Source: Isoptericola sp. AK164 (GTDB lineage: Bacteria; Actinomycetota; Actinomycetes; Actinomycetales; Cellulomonadaceae). Taken from it: a stretch of DNA of 64,000 bases. This document shows positions 51,713 through 61,666 of this stretch, one piece after another (position 1 is the first letter of the stretch; each line of letters opens with the position of its first letter). The stretch is from contig NZ_CP119106.1 of the NCBI RefSeq assembly GCF_029643425.1, positions 930,001 to 994,000 of the forward strand, read 5' to 3'. Below the pieces are notes generated by a model. The model was given only the letters and a program-made list of their open reading frames with translations. It did no database searches and was not told where the DNA came from. Made by a program: the position numbers and the translations under genes.

Positions 51713-51721
51713 CGGACCCGC

Positions 51722-52096
51722 TCAGGAGTCGTAGGCGTCCTTGACCACGAGGACCGGCACGGAGGCGTCGAGCAGCACGCGCTGCGTCGTCGTGCCCATG
51801 AGGAACGTGCCCTGGCTGGAGCGCTTGCGCGAGCCCACGACGACGAGGCTCGCCCCGACGTCGTCCGCGCGGTCCAGTATCGCGTCCGCGGGCTCGGTGT
51901 GCTCGTCCCGGTAGGCGATCTCCACGGCGGCGTCGCCGAGGACGGCGGCGAGCGCGGCCGAGGGGCCGGCGTCGGGATCCTGCTCGTCGAGCACGAGCAC
52001 CTGGAGCGGCAGGTCGCGTCGACGCGACTCCTCCAGCGCGGTCCGGACAGCTGCCTCGCCGTGCGGGCAGGCGCGATAGGCCACGAGCACCGTCAT
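51722..52096 (-). CDS. universal stress protein (UspA domain)
   Basis: 124 residues, single Usp domain: VLVAYRACPHGEAAV at the N-terminus and the ATP-binding-type motif VVGSRKRSSQGTFLMGTTTQ ending in ASVPVLVVKD. The G-x2-G pattern is partly altered (GSRKRSSQG), so ATP binding is uncertain. Lies 12 bp downstream of nothing co-oriented except the CaCA antiporter, with which it probably forms a unit (52109-53212 upstream on the same strand). Confidence 0.87.
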   Translation of the reverse strand: MTVLVAYRACPHGEAAVRTALEESRRRDLPLQVLVLDEQDPDAGPSAALAAVLGDAAVEIAYRDEHTEPADAILDRADDVGASLVVVGSRKRSSQGTFLMGTTTQRVLLDASVPVLVVKDAYDS

Positions 52097-52108
52097 GTGC
52101 CCACTGTG

Positions 52109-53212
52109 TCACACCTGACGGCGGCCGCGGCGCAGTCCGAGCTCGTAGGCCGCGAGCGCCACGAGCCACACGCCGGTGACCGGGAGCACGAAGCCGAACA
52201 TCGCGCCGCCGAAGGGGCCCTGGGCGTCGTGGTCGGTGGCGGCGAGCAGCACGTAGGCGAGGTAGGTCACGTAGAGGACGACGAACAGCACGCCCTCCCA
52301 GCGCACGACCGCCTGCCCGGTGAACGCGACGGGGAGCAGGACCAGCGCCACGGCGATCATCACCGGCAGGTCGAGGTTCACGGCGGCCGGGGCGACGTCG
52401 ATGCCGCCCGGCGCGACGACGGCGGTCAGACCGAGGACCGCGCCGATGTTGAAGATGTTGCTGCCGACGATGTTGCCCACGGCCATCTCCTGCTCGCCGC
52501 GGCGCACGGCGATGACGCTGGTGGCGAGCTCGGGCAGGGAGGTGCCGATCGCGACGACGGTGAGGCCGATCACCAGGTCGCTCACGCCGAACGCGGAGGC
52601 GATCTGCGTGGCCCCGTCCACGAGGAAGCGGGCGCCGACGACCAGCAGCGCCACCCCGACGGCCACGAGCGCCACGTCGATCCCCACCGACCGGGCCCGG
52701 CTGGTGCGGAACCGGGCGAGGGAGTCGTCGTCGGCGGTCTCGCGCGGCAGGTCGGTCTGCGCGCGGCGGGCGACGATCGTGGTCACGGCCAGGTAGGCGG
52801 CGAGCAGGCCGAGCAGGAGGACGCCGTCGGTGGTGCTGATCGTCCCGTCGAGGGACAGCACGAGCGCGAGGACGGACATCCCGACCATCACGGGGATGTC
52901 CGTACGCACCAGGCGGTGCGTGACCGCCAGCGGGACGACGATCGCCGCGACCCCGAGCACGAGCAGGATGTTGGCGATGTTGCTGCCGACGACGTTGCCG
53001 ACGGCGAGCCCGGGCGAGCCGGTCAGGGCGGAACCGGCGCTGACGGCCAGCTCGGGGCTGGAGGTCGCGAAGGAGACGACGGTCAGGCCGACGACGAGGG
53101 CGGACATGCCCAGGGTGCGGGCCAGCGACGCCGCCCCGCGGACGAGGGCCTCGCCGCCGCCGACGAGCAGCACGAACCCGGCGAGCAGGAGCAGGACGCT
53201 GACGAGGCTCAC
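52109..53212 (-). CDS. calcium/sodium antiporter (CaCA, YrbG-like)
   Basis: 367 residues with about ten helices in two homologous halves. The alpha-repeats read VVSFATSSPELAVS with GNVVGSNIANILL, and VVAIGTSLPELATS with GNIVGSNIFNIG. Both contain the acidic ion-binding Glu (PEL). Central hydrophilic loop about 155-185. Exchanges Ca2+ for Na+ or H+ across the cytoplasmic membrane. GTG or ATG start near the end of the sufE gap. Confidence 0.92.
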   Translation of the reverse strand: MSLVSVLLLLAGFVLLVGGGEALVRGAASLARTLGMSALVVGLTVVSFATSSPELAVSAGSALTGSPGLAVGNVVGSNIANILLVLGVAAIVVPLAVTHRLVRTDIPVMVGMSVLALVLSLDGTISTTDGVLLLGLLAAYLAVTTIVARRAQTDLPRETADDDSLARFRTSRARSVGIDVALVAVGVALLVVGARFLVDGATQIASAFGVSDLVIGLTVVAIGTSLPELATSVIAVRRGEQEMAVGNIVGSNIFNIGAVLGLTAVVAPGGIDVAPAAVNLDLPVMIAVALVLLPVAFTGQAVVRWEGVLFVVLYVTYLAYVLLAATDHDAQGPFGGAMFGFVLPVTGVWLVALAAYELGLRRGRRQV

Positions 53213-53288
53213 GGGGTTCAGGGTACGGGTCCGGTCCTCGGCGGGCCGGTCGCGGGGCGCCGGGGCGGGCGGTGTGCGACGCGCCGGG

Positions 53289-53747
53289 TCAGGCGGCGGC
53301 GAGCTGCTCGACGATCTGGCGCTTGGCGCGGGTGAGCATGCCCGTCATCCCGTTGAGCCGCAGCGCGGAGACAGCCCGGGTCAGACCGAGCTGCAGGGGG
53401 AAGTCCTCGGGGACGTCCAGGACCTGCCGGGGCGTGAGCCCGGACAGCCCCTGGGCGAGGATCGAGGCGAACCCGCGCGTCGTGGGGGCCTCCGGGGGCG
53501 CGGTGGCGTGGAAGTGCACGACGCCGTCGCTGACCTCGGCGAAGGCGTGCACGGGGGACTGGCACTCCTCGACCTTCTCCAGCAGGGCGGGCGAGTCGGC
53601 GTACCGGGCGGGCAGGTCCGGCAGCTCGCGGGAGAACTCGAGCAGGAGCTGCAGCCGTTCGGACTCGGTCAGGGCGAGGAAGTCCTCGCGGATCTCGGCG
53701 AGCTGCTCGGGGAGCTCGGGCGTGGGCTGCGCGGCGTCGTCGGTCAT
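53289..53747 (-). CDS. sufE: SufE-like sulfur acceptor
   Basis: 152 residues. Persulfide-carrying C62 in VEECQSPVH, preceded by FSRELPDLP and followed by the GFASILAQGLSGLTPRQVL helix pair: a complete SufE/CsdE fold. SufE takes sulfur from a cysteine desulfurase for Fe-S assembly. ATG with GAGACT 6 nt upstream (leaderless). An open frame extends upstream through the repeat array, but I reject it as coding. Lies downstream of a sulfurtransferase on the same strand, a common actinobacterial pair. Confidence 0.92.
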   Translation of the reverse strand: MTDDAAQPTPELPEQLAEIREDFLALTESERLQLLLEFSRELPDLPARYADSPALLEKVEECQSPVHAFAEVSDGVVHFHATAPPEAPTTRGFASILAQGLSGLTPRQVLDVPEDFPLQLGLTRAVSALRLNGMTGMLTRAKRQIVEQLAAA

Positions 53748-53775
53748 GGGTCCAGTCTCTCGTAGCGTGCGTCCG

Positions 53776-54000
53776 CGAGGTAGGCAACGGTCCCGCGAGG
53801 TAGGCAACGGTCCCGCGAGGTAGGCAACGGTCCCGCGAGGTAGGCAACGGTCCCGCGAGGTAGGCAACTTCTCGGCGAGGTAGGCGAGCCGCCTACCTCG
53901 CCGAGAAGTTGCCTACCTCGGCCCGGGGTTGCCTACCTCGGCCCGGGGTTGCCTACCTCGGCCCGGGGTTGCCTACCTCGCGGGAAGGATGCCTACCTCG
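53776..54000. repeat. mirror-symmetric array: 6 + 6 copies of a 10-bp repeat at 20-bp period
   Basis: CGAGGTAGGC occurs at 53776, 53796, 53816, 53836, 53856 and 53876; its reverse complement GCCTACCTCG at 53891, 53911, 53931, 53951, 53971 and 53991. Spacers are exactly 10 nt. Left spacers are AACGGTCCCG four times, then AACTTCTCGG; right spacers are CCGAGAAGTT, GCCCGGGGTT three times, then CGGGAAGGAT. The inner 30 nt on each side (53856-53885 and 53891-53920) are a perfect inverted repeat around GAGCC. Whole array is noncoding, between the sulfurtransferase stop and the sufE promoter. Confidence 0.95.
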
Positions 54001-54043
54001 CCGGGGGAGCGCCGGGGGAGTGCGGGCCTCCGGGGGAGGAGGG

Positions 54044-54949
54044 TCAGGCCGCGGGAGCCTCGCCGGACTCCTCGCCCGCGACGATCGGCACGCGCACCGC
54101 GTTGCCCCACTCGGTCCAGGAGCCGTCGTAGTTGCGCACGTCCGGGATGCCGAGCAGGAAGTGCAGGGCGAACCACGTGTGGCTGGACCGCTCGCCGATC
54201 CGGCAGTACGTGATGACCTTGTCCTCGTCGGTGATCCCGAGGCCGCCCGCCTGGTAGATCGCCTCGAGCTCGGCCCGGGGCTTGTACGTGCCATCCTCGG
54301 ACACGGCGGTGGCCCACGGCACGTTGTGCGCGGTGGGGATGTGCCCGCCGCGCAGCACGCCCTCCTCCGGGTAGTCGGGGATGTGCAGCCGCTCGCCGGT
54401 GAACTCCTGCGGCGAGCGGATGTCCACGAGCGGGCCGTGGCCCAGGTGGGCGAGCACGTCCTCCTTGAAGGCGCGGAAGGTGACGTCGTCGCGCTCGACG
54501 GCCGGGTACTCGGCCGGCGTCGGGGTCGGGGCGTCGGTGGTGAGCTCGCGGCCCTCGGCCACCCACAGGTTGCGGCCGCCGTCGAGGAGTCGGACGTCGG
54601 CGTGGCCGAAGAGGGTGAAGACCCAGGCGGTGTACGCGGCCCACCAGTTGTTCTTGTCGCCGTAGAGCACGATGGTCGTGTCACGGGCGATGCCCTTGGA
54701 GCCGAGGAGCTCGGCGAAGCCGGGGCCGTCGAGGTAGTCGCGCTCGACGGGCAGCAGCAGGTCGGTGTGCCAGTCGACCTTCACGGCGCCGGGGATGTGG
54801 CCGGTCTCGTACAGGAGCACGTCCTCGTCGGACTCGACGACCACGAGGCCCGGGTCGTCGCGGTGCTCGGCGAGCCACTCGGTGGTGACGAGGCGCTCCG
54901 GGTGGGCGTACTCCTGGAGCCGCGGGGTGGGGTCGAGCGGTGCGGGCAT
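54044..54949 (-). CDS. sseA: thiosulfate/3-mercaptopyruvate sulfurtransferase (tandem rhodanese)
   Basis: 301 residues with two rhodanese domains (about 20-140 and 160-295). The active-site loop in the second domain is [10 protein letters not shown] with C249; CRxGxR is typical of the thiosulfate group (CysA2-like). Transfers sulfane sulfur to cyanide or other acceptors. ATG with AGGAGG 5 nt upstream. Codirectional with sufE, but the 12-repeat array lies between them. Confidence 0.93.
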   Translation of the reverse strand: MPAPLDPTPRLQEYAHPERLVTTEWLAEHRDDPGLVVVESDEDVLLYETGHIPGAVKVDWHTDLLLPVERDYLDGPGFAELLGSKGIARDTTIVLYGDKNNWWAAYTAWVFTLFGHADVRLLDGGRNLWVAEGRELTTDAPTPTPAEYPAVERDDVTFRAFKEDVLAHLGHGPLVDIRSPQEFTGERLHIPDYPEEGVLRGGHIPTAHNVPWATAVSEDGTYKPRAELEAIYQAGGLGITDEDKVITYCRIGERSSHTWFALHFLLGIPDVRNYDGSWTEWGNAVRVPIVAGEESGEAPAA

Positions 54950-55126
54950 GATTCCTCCTGGTCCGGGATGGTCCGGGCCTCACCCTAGGCCGCGGACGAC
55001 CAGCCCGGACACCGCAGTTCCACCATGTGGGACCAGCATGTGAGACGACGTGCGGCGTGGCCCGCCTCGGCCGCCTCCCGCCGATCTACACTGTCTGCAC
55101 CACCGGACAACGACGTCGGAGGCTCC

Positions 55127-56410
55127 ATGGGGCATCGGCCCGCCACACCGCACGGCGACCTCGCCCGCGCGCTCTCGCCCGCCGTCCCGGTCCGCCGCGA
55201 CCGACGGTCCGTGCGCAGCGCCTACGACACGTTCCTCGACACCGGCGCGCTCCCGGCCGGGCTGGACCCGTTGGTCGCCGCGTCGTGGCGGCGCAGCCGG
55301 TCCTGCGGCGTCGACCCCGACACCCCGCGCGTCACGCTCGGGCTCGCCGCCGACGAGCTCGAGGCCTACCGCGCCGCCCACCCGCTGGCCGCCCTCATGC
55401 CTGCCGTGCGCGACCTCGTCGGCGAGGCCGCCCGCGACGACGGGCTCGTCGTGGCCGTCTCGGACGACACCGGACGCCTGCTGTGGGTCGAGGGCGACAC
55501 CCGCACGCGGGGGACCGCGGAGAGCGTGGGGTTCGTCGCCGGGGCCGTCTGGCGCGAGGAGGACGTGGGCACCAACGCCCCCGGCACGGCCCTGGCCACC
55601 CGGCGGCCGGTCCAGGTGCTCGGCGCCGAGCACTTCTCCCGCCCGGTCCAGCGCCTCAACTGCGCCGCCGCACCGATCCAGGGCCCCGACGGGCGCGTCC
55701 TCGGTGTCCTCGACGTCACCGGGGGACGTGCCGCCGGCTCGCACGTGGCCCTGTCCCTCGTACGTGCCACCGTGGCCAGCCTCGAGCGCGAGCTCGCCGC
55801 CCGCGACGGCGCCGCCCGCGCGGCGGCCGGCGGCGTCGGCCCCACCGTCCGGCTGCTCGGCAGCCCCGCGTGGCAGGCGGCCGACGGCGAGCACCGCCTC
55901 TCCGGCCGGCACGCCGAGATCCTGGCCCTGCTCGGCGAGCACCCCCGGGGCCTGACCGCCGAGGAGCTCGCCGTGCTGCTGCACCCCGGCGAGCTGTCCG
56001 AGGTGACGGTCCGCGCCGAGATCTCCCGCCTGCGCCGCGCCGCCGGGAGCCTCGTGACCGGGTCGCGGCCCTACCAGCTCGCCCCCGGCGTGCGCCGCGA
56101 CGTCGACGTCGTGCGCGAGCGCCTGGCCGCCGGGGACGTCGCCGCCGCCGTGGCCGCCTACACCGGACCGCTGCTGCCGCGGTCCTTCGCCCCCGGCGTC
56201 GAACGGATCCGGGTCGAGCTGTCCGCCGAGCTCCGCTCCGCCGTGCTCGGCACCGCCGATCCCGCCGTGCTGGACGCCTGGACACGGACCGACGACGGCG
56301 CCGACGACGTCGAGGCCTGGCGCGCGCTCGTGGCCCGCTCGGAACCCGGCGGACCCCGGTGGGCCCGAGCCCGGGCCCACCTCGCCGTCGTCGACGCCGC
56401 GCTGCGTTGA
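55127..56410 (+). CDS. GAF-domain transcriptional regulator next to aldehyde dehydrogenase
   Basis: 427 residues. N-terminal AcoR-like segment (RSAYDTFLDTGALPAGLDPL, then SWRRSRSCGVDPD), a GAF domain (about 90-240; EEDVGTNAPGTAL is typical) and a C-terminal winged-helix-like region (HAEILALLGEHPRGLTAEEL). The sigma-54 AAA+ module of true AcoR is absent, as usual in Actinobacteria. Probably activates the downstream aldehyde dehydrogenase operon. ATG with GGAGG 4 nt upstream; TACACT at 55087-55092 is a plausible -10. Confidence 0.87.
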   Translation: MGHRPATPHGDLARALSPAVPVRRDRRSVRSAYDTFLDTGALPAGLDPLVAASWRRSRSCGVDPDTPRVTLGLAADELEAYRAAHPLAALMPAVRDLVGEAARDDGLVVAVSDDTGRLLWVEGDTRTRGTAESVGFVAGAVWREEDVGTNAPGTALATRRPVQVLGAEHFSRPVQRLNCAAAPIQGPDGRVLGVLDVTGGRAAGSHVALSLVRATVASLERELAARDGAARAAAGGVGPTVRLLGSPAWQAADGEHRLSGRHAEILALLGEHPRGLTAEELAVLLHPGELSEVTVRAEISRLRRAAGSLVTGSRPYQLAPGVRRDVDVVRERLAAGDVAAAVAAYTGPLLPRSFAPGVERIRVELSAELRSAVLGTADPAVLDAWTRTDDGADDVEAWRALVARSEPGGPRWARARAHLAVVDAALR

Positions 56411-56544
56411 ACCGGCGCTGCGCCGAGCACGCCTGACCGCCGGCCGACCGCCCGCAGGGCTGCAACGCCGCTGCAACGCTGCCTGCCTAACGTCGTGCCC
56501 ACGACGCGACGAGGCGTCGTCGCACTGCGAGGAGGCAGCACACC

Positions 56545-58068
<1,524 letters not shown>

Positions 58069-58083
58069 ACCGCAGGGGGCGTG

Positions 58084-58497
58084 ATGATCGACGACGACGG
58101 GTCCGAGCGACCCGCCCGCGTCGCCGTCACCGACGCCGCAGCCGAGCTCCTGGCTCGGCTGCGGCGTCGTCACGGCGACCTGATGTTCCACCAGTCCGGC
58201 GGCTGCTGCGACGGGTCGAGCCCCATGTGCTACCCGGCCGGCGACTTCCTCACCTCGGACGCTGACGTCCACCTGGGCGACCTCTCGCTCTCCGACGACG
58301 GCGAGGAGTTCGTCGTGCCGGTCTGGATGAGCCGCGCGCAGTTCGAGTACTGGAGCCACACCCACCTGACGATCGACGTCGTGCCCGGCCGCGGTGCCGG
58401 GTTCAGCGTGGAGGCGCCGGAGGGGGTGCGGTTCCTCATCCGCTCGCGGCTGCTCACCGACGCCGAGCTCGCGACGCTGGGCCCGGCCCGGGGGTAG
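58084..58497 (+). CDS. DUF779 protein
   Basis: 137 residues. HGDLMFHQSGGCCDGSSPMC with its cysteine cluster and the ending APEGVRFLIRSRLLTDAEL are DUF779 hallmarks. The family is found almost only beside ExaC-type aldehyde dehydrogenases; proposed to be a chaperone-like or metal-binding partner, unproven. The ATG at 58084 directly follows an in-frame GTG (58081); AGGGGG is upstream. The TAG stop overlaps the predicted -10 of the next gene. Confidence 0.9.
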   Translation: MIDDDGSERPARVAVTDAAAELLARLRRRHGDLMFHQSGGCCDGSSPMCYPAGDFLTSDADVHLGDLSLSDDGEEFVVPVWMSRAQFEYWSHTHLTIDVVPGRGAGFSVEAPEGVRFLIRSRLLTDAELATLGPARG

Positions 58498-58500
58498 CGT
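58495..58500 (+). promoter_or_regulatory. -10 hexamer built on the DUF779 stop codon
   Basis: TAGCGT starts with the TAG stop of DUF779 and ends 6 nt before the DUF3175 ATG, the same arrangement as at 15132-15137. Confidence 0.5.
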
Positions 58501-58506
58501 CGAGGG

Positions 58507-58803
58507 ATGGCACCCGCGCACGACGGCGGCCACGGCGCACGGTGGTCGCAGGACGTCACCGAGCACTCCGACGCCCTCGACCTCGAGCAGGACGTCTTCA
58601 CGCTCGACGACCCGGCGCGGATCGCCGAGTCGCTGCGCCGGTCGGCCGAGGCCAGCGAACGGCGCAAGACCTCGCCGTACGCCTCGGCGATGTCGATGCT
58701 GACGTTCTACCTCAACCGGGCGGGCCGCACCCTGCCGCCCGAGCGGCGCGAGGTCCTCGAGCAGGCCAAGGTCGAGCTGCGGCGCCTGTACGGGCGGGAG
58801 TGA
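58507..58803 (+). CDS. DUF3175 protein
   Basis: 98 residues matching DUF3175: RWSQDVTEHSDALDLEQDVF, ARIAESLRRSAEASERRK and SAMSMLTFYLNRAGRTLPPE. Short, helical, soluble; function unknown. ATG with TAGCGT 6 nt upstream and a weak GAGGG, so probably leaderless. Confidence 0.88.
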   Translation: MAPAHDGGHGARWSQDVTEHSDALDLEQDVFTLDDPARIAESLRRSAEASERRKTSPYASAMSMLTFYLNRAGRTLPPERREVLEQAKVELRRLYGRE

Positions 58804-58858
58804 GCAGAGCACGGGTCGGGGTGTCGCGCGGCGCCGTCGACCCGCTATGTTGCATGCC

Positions 58859-59902
58859 GTGAGCACCGAACCAGAGGCCCTCCCGTCCGTGTCGTCGCTC
58901 CCGGCGTGGCTCGTGCCGTCCGTGTACCTGAACTGGTCCACCGACTGGCTGCGCGAGTCCGTCGCCATCGCGACGCGTTCTCGTGAGCACCACCTGCCCG
59001 GCGGGCCCGACGGCCCCAAGCGCGGCGACGTCGTCGTGACCGTGCTGGGCGACGCCGGTGTCGTGGCGGCGGTGGAGCTCATGGGGTCCTCCGACGGCGA
59101 CTCCTGGGTCACCGACGAGCTCTTCGGCCCCGACCGGCCCATCGTGTGGGCGGACCTGTTCGACGGCGCCGACTCCTACATCGGCTCCTCGGGCTGGCTG
59201 CCCGCCGAGCACGCTCGCGCCGTGCTCGACGGCGTCGCGAACCAGTTCCACGACGGTCCGGTGCACACCATCGACCCGGGCGACTGCGGGGCCGGGGACG
59301 CCGCCCCGGACGTGCACGCGCTGCGCATCATCGGCCACCGGGCCGTGACCGGGTGGGCGCTGCGCCGCGAGGAGCGCTGCGCCACCTGCGAGCAGTTCGT
59401 CGACGTGCGCGAGATGCAGGCGCACGACGACGGTGCCGTGCGCCTGGGCACGACGACGGCCGGCGGCCGCACGCTGGAGCAGGTCATCCGCGACATTCAC
59501 CTGCTGTGCGCGCACTGCCACGAGCTGATGCACGAGCACTCGGTGATCGCGCAGCGCAACCGGCTGCGACCGCAGTGCCCCGGCTGCGGTGTGCGCGGCA
59601 AGACCAAGCGCATCGTGTGGGGCATGACCTTCTCCGACGACGTCGTCAGTGCCGAGCCGGACGTCGTCTACGGCGGGTTCGAGGTCCCGGTGCCGACGCC
59701 GGAGTGGTACTGCACCGACTGCCACGCCAACTTCGGCAGCACCGTGGTCGCCTCGCGGATGCTCGACGCCGACGGCCCCGCCGTCCCGCAGCCGGTCACC
59801 GGTGCCATGGCGACGGTGCAGGACGACCCGCTGACCGCGGGCTCGGCCACCGAGCCGGCACCCGAGACCGACGGTCGCTGGGAGCCGACGCACGGGATCT
59901 GA
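58859..59902 (+). CDS. HNH-like zinc-binding protein, function unknown
   Basis: 347 residues. A cysteine/histidine core resembles an HNH endonuclease: RCATCEQF, then LLCAHCHELMHEH (C-x2-C-H-x3-H). It is followed by a second treble-clef or ribbon with CPGCGVRGKTKR and YCTDCHANF. The paired His of the HNH beta-hairpin (usually HH or DH) is not clear; MQAHDDG is the best candidate. The N-terminal ~150 residues match nothing I recognise. GTG at 58859 chosen because TATGTT lies 7 nt upstream (leaderless). Converges with an HNH endonuclease gene. Confidence 0.65.
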   Translation: MSTEPEALPSVSSLPAWLVPSVYLNWSTDWLRESVAIATRSREHHLPGGPDGPKRGDVVVTVLGDAGVVAAVELMGSSDGDSWVTDELFGPDRPIVWADLFDGADSYIGSSGWLPAEHARAVLDGVANQFHDGPVHTIDPGDCGAGDAAPDVHALRIIGHRAVTGWALRREERCATCEQFVDVREMQAHDDGAVRLGTTTAGGRTLEQVIRDIHLLCAHCHELMHEHSVIAQRNRLRPQCPGCGVRGKTKRIVWGMTFSDDVVSAEPDVVYGGFEVPVPTPEWYCTDCHANFGSTVVASRMLDADGPAVPQPVTGAMATVQDDPLTAGSATEPAPETDGRWEPTHGI

Positions 59903-59914
59903 GCCCTGCCGGCC

Positions 59915-59993
59915 GGCCTGACCGGCCGGCCTGACCGGTCGGCCTGACCGGTCGGCCGGTGGGCCTGACCGGTCGGCCGGTGGGCCTGACCGG
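59915..59993. repeat. tandem GGCCTGACCGG repeats, five copies
   Basis: GGCCTGACCGG starts at 59915, 59928, 59941, 59962 and 59983, so spacing is 13, 13, 21 and 21 bp. The last copy abuts the stop codon of the HNH gene on the other strand. ACCGGT palindromes recur inside. Fills the gap between convergent genes. Confidence 0.85.
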
Positions 59994-60467
59994 TCAGGCG
60001 GCGAGCGGCCGTGCGCGCGGGCGTCGCCGGACCATCCCGTGCTCGGGGGTCGGGATGCGCGGTGTGAGCCGCAGGGGCATCCCGGCCTCGAGCGGTGTCC
60101 GGTTCGCCTTGCGGTGGTTGCAGGCGCGGCAGGCCGCGACGAGGTTCAGCCACGAGCTGTCGCCGCCGCGGGACCGGGGCACCACGTGGTCGACCGTCTG
60201 GGCCGGCCCGCCGCAGTAGGCGCACGCGCCGTCGCGCCGCTTCACGCCGTCCTTGGTGACGGTGGGTCGCCCGCCGCGGTACAGCCACCGCATCGCGACG
60301 TAGCGCACGAGCCGCAGGACGCGGGGGAGCGGGTACGGACCGAAGGACATCCCGTCGACCGACTCCTCGACCACCGCGACCTCGCGCACCAGCATCGTGA
60401 TGGCGTGCTTGACCGACACACGGTGCAGCGGCTCGTAGCCGGCGTTGAGGACCAGCACGTCGGCCAC
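59994..60467 (-). CDS. HNH endonuclease
   Basis: 157 residues. N-terminal conserved segment VLNAGYEPLHRVSVKHAI and a C-terminal HNH/McrA fold: CAYCGG, TVDHVVPRSRGGDSSWLNLV, ACRACNHRKANRTP. All metal and catalytic residues (DH, N, H and the two CxxC pairs) are present. Widespread free-standing actinobacterial HNH protein; target unknown. GTG with AGGGAGCAGG upstream. Confidence 0.92.
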   Translation of the reverse strand: MADVLVLNAGYEPLHRVSVKHAITMLVREVAVVEESVDGMSFGPYPLPRVLRLVRYVAMRWLYRGGRPTVTKDGVKRRDGACAYCGGPAQTVDHVVPRSRGGDSSWLNLVAACRACNHRKANRTPLEAGMPLRLTPRIPTPEHGMVRRRPRARPLAA

Positions 60468-60730
60468 GGTCCTGCTCCCTTCCGGTGCGGTGCGCACGGG
60501 CCGGCGGGGCCGGTGCGCTCTCGGCGGCTCCTCGATGGGTCGGTGTCGGGTGCGGCGGGGATCCGGGCAGGACCTCCGGACAGGCCGGGATGTGGCGCCT
60601 GTCACGGAAAAAATATGGTGGGCGGCCCCGGAAGTCCAGAGCTTTGGCCAGGATCGGTCGAGGCCGAGCCTGGAAGATCCGGTTTCGGGCGGAAAATGAC
60701 GACGTCTGCCGACGTCTGGTGACCCGTTCG
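60468..60730. other. 263-bp noncoding gap
   Basis: Between the HNH and CHAD genes, both on the - strand. It is the most A/T-containing stretch in the area, with ACGGAAAAAATATGG at 60604-60618 and GGCGGAAAATGACG near 60689-60702. No ORF, hairpin or repeat stands out. Probably holds the HNH promoter. Confidence 0.5.
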
Positions 60731-61660
60731 CTACGGCGTCGTCGACAGCAGGTGCTCGAGCGCCTCCGGGACGGCCTCGAGGGCTGAGCGCGCCCGCCGG
60801 ACTGCCGCTCGGGCGAGCCGGTCGTACGGCCCGCGGTCCTCCCCGGCGGCCTCCGCCCGGTCGGCGTGCTCGCGCGCGAGGGTCGCGAGCAGCATCGCGT
60901 CGCGATGGTCCCCGAGCGTCGACTGGATCGTCTTGCCGGCGGCGCCGAGGTCCTTGGCCGACGATCCCAGCACCCTGGTGGGGCTGCGCGTCACCGCGCG
61001 GGTCGCCTGGGAGACGCGTCGGCCGGCCTTGCGCACCTCGTGGGCGCGGGCCAGCAGGTCCTCGAGGTTCTCGGACGTGGCGACGTCCTCGGCCGTGGCG
61101 TCGGTCAGTGCGGCCAGATCCAGCTCGGCTGCTGCCCGTTCGGCCCGGCGGACCGCCTTGCGCAGGCGCTTGCGTGCCACCGTGGCGGCCTTCCGGTCGG
61201 CGGCCTTGCCGAGCGGGGGCTCCTGCACCCAGCGGATCAGCTCCGCCGTCGTCACCGCCATGGTCGGGCTGCCGGCGTACTCCACGAACCGGGCGTGGGC
61301 GGCTGCGTGCTGACGGTCGAGGTCCTCGACGATCCGTTCCCGGGCCTGGCGCGGGACGCTCGCGGCGCCGCCGACCGACTCGACGTCCGCCCGCCGCACC
61401 TCGAGGTCGCGGGCCTCTCCGAGGACGTCGCCCAGCTCGGCGAGACGTCGGCGCAGGTCCTTCACCTGGTCGCGCTCGAACGCCGGCCGGTAGACCGCGA
61501 GGACGGTGCGCAGCCGACGCACGGCGGTCCGCAGCCGGTGCACGGCGTCGTCCTCGTCGGCGAGGGCCCGGGGGATGCGCTGCTCGACGCGACGGACGTG
61601 GTCGGCCACCACGTCGCCGAAGACCTCGCCGGCGGGATCGGACTTCCGAGGGGGTGCCAT
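60731..61660 (-). CDS. CHAD-domain protein
   Basis: 309 residues, helical and Arg/Ala-rich. The CHAD signature is clear: DEDDAVHRLRTAVRRLRTVL with the conserved His and basic residues, and GEARDLEVRRADVESV. CHAD domains bind polyphosphate through a basic cavity; here there is no CYTH partner in the window. ATG with TAGCCT (61669-61674, minus-strand sense) 8 nt upstream, inside the end of the preceding gene. Confidence 0.92.
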   Translation of the reverse strand: MAPPRKSDPAGEVFGDVVADHVRRVEQRIPRALADEDDAVHRLRTAVRRLRTVLAVYRPAFERDQVKDLRRRLAELGDVLGEARDLEVRRADVESVGGAASVPRQARERIVEDLDRQHAAAHARFVEYAGSPTMAVTTAELIRWVQEPPLGKAADRKAATVARKRLRKAVRRAERAAAELDLAALTDATAEDVATSENLEDLLARAHEVRKAGRRVSQATRAVTRSPTRVLGSSAKDLGAAGKTIQSTLGDHRDAMLLATLAREHADRAEAAGEDRGPYDRLARAAVRRARSALEAVPEALEHLLSTTP

Positions 61661-61666
61661 GGTCCG

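Noticed and set aside
53289-53867. N-terminal extension of sufE through the repeat array
   Set aside because: The added residues are only the translated repeat, there is no RBS, and the SufE domain starts normally at 53747 with a -10 hexamer 6 nt upstream.
53776-54000. CRISPR array
   Set aside because: Repeats are 10 bp, spacers 10 bp and mostly identical, orientation inverts at the centre, and no cas gene is in the window.
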